A stretch of DNA of 38,675 nt from Candidatus Levyibacteriota bacterium (GTDB taxonomy: Bacteria; Patescibacteriota; Microgenomatia; Levybacterales; UBA12049). The DNA lies in NCBI GenBank assembly GCA_016199085.1, contig JACQHJ010000003.1:1-38675 (forward strand). Reading direction: 5' to 3'. Shown piece by piece: positions 33,242 to 38,675 of this stretch. A program made the position numbers and the translations under genes. Every line of letters starts with the position of its first letter. The first letter of the stretch is position 1. The notes below the pieces were generated by a model. That model saw only the letters and a list, made by a program, of their open reading frames with translations, made no database searches and had not been told where the DNA came from.

Positions 33242-33793
33242 TTAGAATTTAGAGAGTTCTTCAATAAGTTTAGCTTTATCCCATGTATCCATGTCTTTTA
33301 AAACAATATTTCCGTTTTGCAATATTACTTTCGTATGTTGATAGGAAACTTCAAATTCTTTAGCCAAACCTTTCTCAGCCTCGTCGGTATCGGAATCATT
33401 GAAATTAACTCTGAAGCCTACTACATTTTTATTGTCCAACATATTAAATCCTTCATTTAGCTCTGGGGCTTCTGCCCTGCAGATTGGACACCAGTTTGCA
33501 TAGAAATCAAGAAAAATTACTTTCTCCTCACTTTTTGCTTTTTCATAATCTTTCTTTGTAAAGTCAAGAAAAGGAGTAGTATTTCCCGAAAGCAACTGTC
33601 CCGCATATCCTTCTTTGGTCAAAGGCTTTTGATCTTTATCCTCCATCATTTTATCCTCCGAAACCGTAGGAGATTTTTCCATCATGGAATCTGAAGATTT
33701 TGTTGAATTTAGACTGTTTTGATAAAACAAAACGGTTCCTAAGGCTAGGATAATTATCCCTGTGATTACAATCCAGATTGTATTTTTATTCAT
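33242..33793 (-). CDS. Membrane-anchored thioredoxin-like protein
   Basis: The protein is 183 residues from the ATG at 33793. A longer frame to 33877 would lie inside the upstream gene and breaks the clean N-terminal anchor, so it is rejected. Residues 6-24 are a single membrane helix or uncleaved signal, followed by a low-complexity, Met/Lys/Asp-rich linker (about 25-60) and a thioredoxin domain with FLDFYANWCPICRAEAPEL (C102 and C105). The domain resembles DsbD gamma- and TlpA-like domains. It probably works outside the cell membrane as the partner that receives electrons from DipZ, the next gene. Confidence 0.85.
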   Translation of the reverse strand: MNKNTIWIVITGIIILALGTVLFYQNSLNSTKSSDSMMEKSPTVSEDKMMEDKDQKPLTKEGYAGQLLSGNTTPFLDFTKKDYEKAKSEEKVIFLDFYANWCPICRAEAPELNEGFNMLDNKNVVGFRVNFNDSDTDEAEKGLAKEFEVSYQHTKVILQNGNIVLKDMDTWDKAKLIEELSKF

Positions 33794-33801
33794 ACATTTT
33801 A

Positions 33802-34173
33802 TTAGTGCCTGAAATGGCCATAAACTAAGCCAATGAGTTTCGAAAGTAAGATTACACAGACTGCGATAATCAACCACGGATCAACAGCATTGTATGCGCT
33901 TTGATAAATTATCCCTAAAACCAAAACCGTAATTGATGCAAAATATGCAAATCTTGCCGCTATGTACCTATGAAGTTGTTCTCTTTCGTCTGCAGCTTTT
34001 TCCTTCCAGATTATTGCCGTAAATACGACAAACAATAAAACCAGGGTTGGAATCATAAATAGATGCAGTTCTTTTGGCATTAAAAGATCAAGAGGATTTA
34101 CAAAAAAAATCAAAAGCCCGACTAAAAAAAGCGAAATTAAAGTCTCACCTAAAAAATTTAAGTTATTTTTCAT
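33802..34173 (-). CDS. DUF2178-like small membrane protein
   Basis: The 123-residue protein has four predicted membrane helices in two pairs, separated by a charged loop with ADEREQLHRYIAARFAY. An Asp-Glu-Arg motif between helices in a protein of this size is typical of DUF2178, which is usually encoded next to a short XRE regulator, as here. The function is unknown. It overlaps the regulator gene by 11 bases and precedes the thioredoxin gene by 8 bases, so it belongs to the redox operon. Confidence 0.72.
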   Translation of the reverse strand: MKNNLNFLGETLISLFLVGLLIFFVNPLDLLMPKELHLFMIPTLVLLFVVFTAIIWKEKAADEREQLHRYIAARFAYFASITVLVLGIIYQSAYNAVDPWLIIAVCVILLSKLIGLVYGHFRH

Positions 34174-34375
34174 ATTTATACATAAATACGTCTTCTATTT
34201 GTTTCTTAAAAAATCTTGCAATCTTTATTCCCAGTAAAAGTGACGGAATATAGTTTCCCTTCTCGATTGCAACAATAGTCTGCCGTGAGACATTAACCTC
34301 CTTTGCAAGCTCCTCTTGTGTGACGTTATTTTGTTTACGAAGTTGAGAAACATTATTTTGTACATATTCTTTCAT
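34163..34375 (-). CDS. XRE-family transcriptional regulator, minimal HTH protein
   Basis: The 70-residue protein is almost only a helix-turn-helix domain: LRKQNNVTQEELAKEVNVSR then QTIVAIEKGNYIPS and IKIARFFKKQIEDVFMYKYE. This is the YozG/Cro-like compact XRE type that often regulates its own operon with a small membrane protein. It is the first gene of the DUF2178/thioredoxin/DipZ operon and probably controls it from the promoter at 34410-34438. Confidence 0.88.
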   Translation of the reverse strand: MKEYVQNNVSQLRKQNNVTQEELAKEVNVSRQTIVAIEKGNYIPSLLLGIKIARFFKKQIEDVFMYKYEK

Positions 34376-34409
34376 AAAAGTTAAGGATAAAAAACTGTGT
34401 CATCAAACT

Positions 34410-34438
34410 ATAATAAACACATAATTTAAAAATGTCAA
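34410..34438 (-). promoter_or_regulatory. Promoter of the XRE-DUF2178-thioredoxin-DipZ operon, possible operator
   Basis: Consensus TTGACA (34438-34433), a 17-base spacer and TATTAT (34415-34410) lie upstream of the ATG at 34375. The leader is about 28 bases without a clear Shine-Dalgarno sequence. TGTGT (34396-34400) and ACACA (34417-34421) form an imperfect inverted repeat around the -10 box and could be the operator of the regulator. Confidence 0.65.
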
Positions 34439-34455
34439 GTGGACTTTACATTTAG

Positions 34456-34473
34456 AAAGGTTAATCAACCTTT
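34456..34473 (-). terminator. Hairpin across the lon stop codon, possible terminator
   Basis: AAAGGTT and AACCTTT form a perfect 7-base stem around a 4-base loop that contains part of the lon stop codon (34461-34463). There is no T-run after it, so termination by this hairpin alone is doubtful. Confidence 0.3.
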
Positions 34474-36830
34474 TGCGGAGTTGCGTGTAAAACAGGGTGG
34501 GCTGCAAATTCTCCTGACTGTTTCCTGGCCAGATGTCTTGTGAAAGCAATGTCTAAAACCTCATCCATATGCGATACGAACTCAAACTTAAGGTCTTTAA
34601 TAACCTCCTTTGGTACATCTTCCAAATCTTTTTTGTTTTCTTTAGGAAGAATTACTGTTTTAAGTCCGGCGCGGTGAGCTGCAATGACTTTTTCCTTGAC
34701 TCCTCCGATTTCCAAAGCTCTACCTCTTAAGGTAACTTCTCCAGTCATACCTACCTTTCTATTGACAGGAATCTTTGTTAATGCCGAAGTTATTGCCGTT
34801 GCAATAGCAAGACCGGCTGATGGTCCGTCTTTTGGAACAGCGCCTTCGGGAACATGGACGTGAACGTCTAATTTTTGATAGAATCTTTCATTAAGTCCCA
34901 AGGTTGTGGCTCTTGCCCTGATATAACTCATCGCGGCCCGGCAGCTTTCTTTCATAATATCTCCCAGCTGACCCGTTAAAATAAGCTCTCCTTTACCTGG
35001 CATCAAGGCTACTTCTATAAAGAGTACGTCTCCCCCAGCTTCTGTCCAGGCAAGACCTGTCGACATACCAACCTCATCTTTTTTCTCAATTAAAGTGGAG
35101 CTTACCTTGATTGGACCCAAGAACTTTGGGATATTTTTATCTGTTATTGTATATTTCTCTTTCTTTCCCTCGGCAACTTTTTTAGCAATTTTTCTAAAAA
35201 GTGCGGCAATTTGGCGCTCTAGACTTCTGACTCCTGCTTCTCTTGTATAATGATCAATGATAAAGCGGATCGCGCTATCTTCCATTTTTAGGTTTGTATC
35301 GGAAAGACCGTGCGCTTCCATTTGTTTTTTCAAAAGAAAGTCTTTGACAATTCTGAATTTTTCTTCCTGAGTGTAGCCTGCAAAATGAATTACCTCAAGT
35401 CTGTCGCGAAGAGCCGGTGGAATAGTATCCAAAACGTTTGCAGTTGTGATAAACATAACATCCGATAAGTCAAAAGGAACTTCTAAATAATGGTCCGAAA
35501 AAGCGTGGTTTTGTTCAGGATCTAAAGCTTCAAGTAAGGCTGAAGATGGATCGCCTCTGAAATCTGCTCCTACTTTATCAATTTCATCAAGCATAAATAC
35601 AGGATTTCTAGTAGCTGCATCTTTTATTCCCTGAATCATTCGTCCAGGCAATGCGCCTACATAGGTTCTCCTGTGTCCTCTAATTTCAGCTTCGTCTCTT
35701 ATGCCTCCCAAGGAGACTTTGACGAATTTTCTGCCCAAAGCTCTTGCGATTGATTTTCCGATTGAAGTCTTACCTACTCCGGGTGGTCCTACGAAACAAA
35801 GAATTGGGCCTTTCATCTTACCCGCAAGCTTATGAACCGCCAAGTACTCTGTAATTCTTTCTTTGACTTTCTCAAGTCCGAAGTGATCTTCGTCGAGTAT
35901 TTTCTCAGCCGCCTTTATATCGACATTGTTTTTGCTCTCTTGGCTCCAAGGAAGATCCAAAAGCCAGTCGAGATAGTTTCTGATATAGCCGGATTCTGGA
36001 TTGAACTGGTTCATTTGGGAAAGTTTTTTAATTTCTTTTTTGGCTTTTTCCTCAACGTCTTCAGGCATCCCGGCTTTCTTTAATTTATCGAAAAGCTCTT
36101 TGATCTCGCCGTCTTCGTCTGACTCACCAAGTTCTTTTTCAATTGTCTTTAGCCTCTCTCTTAGCATTACCTCTCTTGCACCCTTTTCAAACCTCTCCTG
36201 AGTTTTAGAAGCAATTTTTTTCTCAAGCTCAAGTACTTTTATCTCCTTTGCCAAAACTTCAATGATTCTCTCAAGTCTCTTTCTGACGTCTGTCTCTTCC
36301 AAAAATTCCTGTTTTTCAGTTGGTTTAATATCCAAAACCGAAGCAACAAGATCTGCAAGCTGGGAGGGTGAATTATCGCTCATAACGTTCATAAAGACGA
36401 GGAAATCAACAAATTTACCAAGATTTACTGCGCGTCTAAATTCATTGATCAGGTGGTTTGTCAAAGCTTTAATTTCTGGGCTGTCAACTGGTGCATCCTC
36501 AATTTCTTTTACTCTTGCCATCAAAAATGGCGCATCTTGTACGTATTCAAGGATCTTTATTCTTGTTAAGCCCTTAACCTGAGCGTTTATTTCACCGTCA
36601 CTTTTTATCATTCTTTCAATATGCGAAAGAGTTCCGATTGCATAAAGGTCTCCTGAGGAGGGTTCGTTTAGCTTGGCGTTTTTCTGAAGCACAAAACCTA
36701 CTACACGTTCTTGATTAAACGAGGATTCCAAGGCTGCCAAGCTTTTGGGCCTGCCAAAAGTTAAGACTGAATCCGTATAGGGGAAGATTATTCCGTCCCT
36801 GATTGGAATTATGGGAATTACTTTATCCAT
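34461..36830 (-). CDS. lon: ATP-dependent protease Lon (LonA type)
   Basis: The protein is 789 residues from the ATG at 36830; a TTG two codons upstream is an alternative. The N-terminal substrate domain starts PIIPIRDGIIFPYT. A coiled coil spans about 190-275. The AAA+ module has Walker A VGPPGVGKTS (about 347-356), Walker B PVFMLDEIDKVG (410-421) and sensor region TTANVLDTIPPALRDR. The protease domain has KDGPSAGLA with catalytic Ser671 and GGVKEK with Lys714 (43 residues apart, as in E. coli Lon). Length and all catalytic residues are normal. By family it degrades damaged and regulatory proteins in the cytoplasm. The last 20 residues are a poorly conserved tail. A CIRCE-like element lies at its promoter. 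Confidence 0.96.
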   Translation of the reverse strand: MDKVIPIIPIRDGIIFPYTDSVLTFGRPKSLAALESSFNQERVVGFVLQKNAKLNEPSSGDLYAIGTLSHIERMIKSDGEINAQVKGLTRIKILEYVQDAPFLMARVKEIEDAPVDSPEIKALTNHLINEFRRAVNLGKFVDFLVFMNVMSDNSPSQLADLVASVLDIKPTEKQEFLEETDVRKRLERIIEVLAKEIKVLELEKKIASKTQERFEKGAREVMLRERLKTIEKELGESDEDGEIKELFDKLKKAGMPEDVEEKAKKEIKKLSQMNQFNPESGYIRNYLDWLLDLPWSQESKNNVDIKAAEKILDEDHFGLEKVKERITEYLAVHKLAGKMKGPILCFVGPPGVGKTSIGKSIARALGRKFVKVSLGGIRDEAEIRGHRRTYVGALPGRMIQGIKDAATRNPVFMLDEIDKVGADFRGDPSSALLEALDPEQNHAFSDHYLEVPFDLSDVMFITTANVLDTIPPALRDRLEVIHFAGYTQEEKFRIVKDFLLKKQMEAHGLSDTNLKMEDSAIRFIIDHYTREAGVRSLERQIAALFRKIAKKVAEGKKEKYTITDKNIPKFLGPIKVSSTLIEKKDEVGMSTGLAWTEAGGDVLFIEVALMPGKGELILTGQLGDIMKESCRAAMSYIRARATTLGLNERFYQKLDVHVHVPEGAVPKDGPSAGLAIATAITSALTKIPVNRKVGMTGEVTLRGRALEIGGVKEKVIAAHRAGLKTVILPKENKKDLEDVPKEVIKDLKFEFVSHMDEVLDIAFTRHLARKQSGEFAAHPVLHATPQKVD

Positions 36831-36840
36831 TAACAATGTA

Positions 36841-36867
36841 TTAGCACTCTATCACACTGGTTGCTAG
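36841..36867. promoter_or_regulatory. Degenerate CIRCE-like (HrcA) operator at the lon promoter
   Basis: TTAGCACTC (36841-36849) is a perfect CIRCE left arm. After exactly 9 bases comes GGTTGCTAG (36859-36867), which matches 6 of 9 bases of the right arm GAGTGCTAA. The 9-9-9 spacing is that of the HrcA operator, and it lies over the -10 region of lon, where a repressor would act. HrcA-controlled lon is known in mycoplasmas. Confidence 0.6.
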
Positions 36868-36875
36868 ATTGTCAA
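36848..36875 (-). promoter_or_regulatory. Promoter of lon
   Basis: Consensus TTGACA (36875-36870), a 16-base spacer and GATAGA (36853-36848) preceded by TGT (extended -10) would start transcription near 36841, about 11 bases before the ATG. A second possible -10, TAATAC (36843-36838), with TG one base upstream, lies 7 bases from the ATG. Both overlap the CIRCE-like element. Confidence 0.5.
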
Positions 36876-36903
36876 GACTTAAACACAAAGTAATTTTAGG
36901 GGG

Positions 36904-36933
36904 TTGACATAAGAAAAACAAGAAAACTACAAT
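36904..36933 (+). promoter_or_regulatory. Promoter of the MgtE-N/CBS gene (nearly leaderless)
   Basis: Consensus TTGACA (36904-36909), an 18-base spacer and TACAAT (36928-36933) are followed by 9 bases and the ATG at 36943. The AAAGGA just before the start lies 2 bases from the ATG, too close for a normal ribosome binding site. Confidence 0.7.
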
Positions 36934-36942
36934 TAAAGGATA

Positions 36943-38130
36943 ATGATTTATTTAAGTAATTTACTTAACAAAAACGTCTTTTTTGAGCGAAAAATCTTTG
37001 GCAAAATGGTTGATTTTGCCGTGCTTGAAAGCTCTCCTACTCCATCTGTTTCAAAGATTGTTGTAAAACAAAATGGTAAAAAAATTACCATTTCCCCTTC
37101 CGAGATTACACTTAGAAGCTTTGGGGCAGTTTTAAACTCCACCAAAAGTCCCTTTCTTCCCTACGATGAAAGGGATTTTTACTTAAATGAAGATCTACTC
37201 GACAAACAGGTAATTGATATTGACGATAGGCGTTTGGTTAGGGTCAATGACGTCGTTTTGGAAGCTAACGGGCAGTTAAAGGTAATTGGAATTGATATCG
37301 GAGCAGCAGGAATTATCAGAAGACTGGGCTTGGATAAGCTGATTAAGACAGAGCCTAAGATAATACCTTGGCAGATGATTGAGGCTTTTGACTACCAAAC
37401 GGGAAACGTAAAAATCAGTCTTTCTCAAAACAGGCTCAATAAGATACACCCAAGTGAGCTTGCAGATATTCTGGAAAACCTCGGAAGCAAAGAAAGGGTC
37501 TCAATCGTTGAAAGCCTTGATCCGAGAAGTGCGGCGAAAGTAATTGAAGAAACAGATATCAGAACAAGAGAGGCAATCCTTGAAGGACTAAAAGCTTCAG
37601 CATTGGGACAAGTAGTTGCTAAAATGCACGTTGCCTCAATTGCAGGACTTTTTTATAAACTAAATCCTTTAAGAATTAGGGAGATTCTAAAACTCATAGG
37701 GCAAGAAAGAGCTCAAAAAGTGGAAAGAGTCTTGGATTTTGGATCGGAAACCGCAGGAGGAATGATGAGAACGACTTTTTGGCAGTTTGACGGTAATCTG
37801 ACTGTAAAAGAAACCTATAACAAACTATTCGAAGAGTCTCCAAAACCCGAGGCAATTGTTGTTACGAATGGAAATGAAAAGCTGGTTGGAATTATTTATA
37901 CAAAAGACATTTTAGATAGCGATTCGCTTGCTCAGCTAAAAGATATTGTTGCCGAGCGAAAATTTGTTCACCCGGAGGTTTCCGTAAACGACCTTATAAC
38001 ACTTTTTAGTAGATACAACTTAAGACTCCTACCCATAGTTGATAGAGATAAAAAACCCATAGGAGTAGTCAAGATTGACAATATTTTGGAAAAAATCGAG
38101 GAAAGAACAAGAGTAGATGAACTTATTTAA
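36943..38130 (+). CDS. PRC-barrel / MgtE N-terminal / CBS-pair protein without membrane domain
   Basis: The 395-residue soluble protein has two PRC-barrel-like units (about 1-75 and 78-150; DKQVIDIDDRRLVRVNDV starts the second). An MgtE N-domain follows (about 158-255: IHPSELADILENLGSKER and LDPRSAAKVIEETD), then DFGSETAGGMMR, which matches the MgtE linker, and two CBS repeats (about 262-390: KLVGIIYTKDIL and RLLPIVDRDKKPIGVVKI). MgtE's own pore is absent. In MgtE these domains sense cytoplasmic Mg2+ and gate the channel. The gene overlaps an Nramp-like transporter by 14 bases, so it probably regulates that transporter in trans. The start follows a consensus promoter. Confidence 0.85.
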   Translation: MIYLSNLLNKNVFFERKIFGKMVDFAVLESSPTPSVSKIVVKQNGKKITISPSEITLRSFGAVLNSTKSPFLPYDERDFYLNEDLLDKQVIDIDDRRLVRVNDVVLEANGQLKVIGIDIGAAGIIRRLGLDKLIKTEPKIIPWQMIEAFDYQTGNVKISLSQNRLNKIHPSELADILENLGSKERVSIVESLDPRSAAKVIEETDIRTREAILEGLKASALGQVVAKMHVASIAGLFYKLNPLRIREILKLIGQERAQKVERVLDFGSETAGGMMRTTFWQFDGNLTVKETYNKLFEESPKPEAIVVTNGNEKLVGIIYTKDILDSDSLAQLKDIVAERKFVHPEVSVNDLITLFSRYNLRLLPIVDRDKKPIGVVKIDNILEKIEERTRVDELI

Positions 38131-38675
38131 AAGAAAAATTATCGCTTTCTTGCCGATTTTGGCCATCATGGGCCCTGGTATTATTGCCGCCTCGGCCGAC
38201 AATGACGCAGGAGGCATAACTACCTATTCAGTAGCCGGTGCAACCTACGGTCATTCGCTTTTATGGGTTTTGGTATTTACAACGCTTGCTTTAGCAATAA
38301 CCCAGGAGATTGGTGCAAGAATGGGTCTGGTTACTGGAAAAGGGCTTGCATCTTTAATAAGAGAAAAATTTGGCATCAGATGGACTGCTTTTGTAATGGG
38401 AGTCTTGTTTATAGCAAATTTGGGTACAATTGCCGCCGAATTTGCAGGCATTGCGGCTGCTTTTGAGATTTTTAATGTCTCCAAGTATATTTCCGTTCCC
38501 ATTGCTGTCCTTGCTATGTTTTTCCTTGTTACAAAAGGAAGTTTCAAGCGCCTGGAGAAAATATTTCTACTTTTTTCTTTTTTCTTTATCGCTTATGCAA
38601 TTTCCGCATTCACCCTAAAGCCCGACTGGGGCAGTGCAATCTCAAGTTTAGTAGTACCTAGTTTGCAACTTGATA
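38117..38675 (+). CDS. Nramp-family divalent metal transporter, partial (cut at right edge)
   Basis: About 186 residues are visible, with the frame open to the window end. MGPGIIAASADNDAGGITTY is the TM1 region: the GPG start is canonical, but the metal-binding D-P-G-N of Nramp reads D-A-G-G here, so the Asn ligand is Gly. TM2 and TM3 follow (LLWVLVFTTLALAITQEIGA, ARMGLVTGKGLASLIREKFG). The altered site, together with the MgtE-like regulator overlapping by 14 bases, suggests Mg2+ or another unusual cation rather than Mn2+/Fe2+. TM6, which holds the second half of the site, lies beyond the window. The ATG at 38117 is the only start that fits the first helix. Confidence 0.85.
   Translation, partial: MNLFKRKIIAFLPILAIMGPGIIAASADNDAGGITTYSVAGATYGHSLLWVLVFTTLALAITQEIGARMGLVTGKGLASLIREKFGIRWTAFVMGVLFIANLGTIAAEFAGIAAAFEIFNVSKYISVPIAVLAMFFLVTKGSFKRLEKIFLLFSFFFIAYAISAFTLKPDWGSAISSLVVPSLQLD

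Noticed and set aside
1-38675. Recoded UGA (Gracilibacteria/Absconditabacteria code)
   Set aside because: TGA acts as a stop in many genes whose ends overlap the next start (ATGA junctions), and proteins end at expected lengths.

Overview
The window is AT-rich, uses the standard bacterial code (TGA is a working stop in many overlapping genes) and is packed almost without gaps. A DUF5652-type small membrane protein, a very large set of membrane glycosyltransferases and compact promoters suggest a Candidate Phyla Radiation (Patescibacteria) genome, most likely Microgenomates-like. That assignment is inference from gene content; no 16S or ribosomal marker is present.

Region 1 (1 to about 29,800) is a surface-glycan locus. 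A long leftward gene train runs from a promoter at 20394-20422 to the left edge. A rightward trio (20534-26296) diverges from it, and a second leftward set (26313-29804) converges on the trio. Together they encode about 12 polytopic GT-C-type proteins (GT39/ArnT-like, YfhO-like, 'PTPS-related' and MptB/GT87-like), seven GT2 enzymes (three of them polyprenyl-phosphate-sugar synthase-like), one GT4 enzyme, one methyltransferase and one Wzx-type flippase. No nucleotide-sugar genes, initiating phosphoglycosyltransferase or recognisable Wzy polymerase is present. The simplest reading is that GT2 synthases make lipid-phosphate sugars inside, and GT-C enzymes use these outside to build or decorate a glycan or glycoprotein. 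A lone rightward DUF5652 gene sits inside the leftward train.

Region 2 (29,853-31,476) holds small soluble orphans, a tRNA-Glu(CTC), a non-coding stretch rich in short repeats and palindromes, and a stand-alone protein resembling the FtsH M41 peptidase domain.

Region 3 (31,514-34,375) is a leftward operon: XRE regulator, DUF2178-like membrane protein, membrane-anchored thioredoxin and DipZ (CcdA-thioredoxin fusion). It looks like a regulated system for extracytoplasmic thiol reduction.

Region 4 (34,461 to the right edge) has a full Lon protease with a degenerate CIRCE-like element at its promoter. Divergent from it are a soluble PRC-barrel/MgtE-N/CBS protein and an overlapping Nramp-like transporter with an altered metal site, cut by the window edge.

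A recurring theme is that promoter -10 boxes lie only 6 to 9 nt before the start codon, so many first genes here should be transcribed as leaderless mRNAs.
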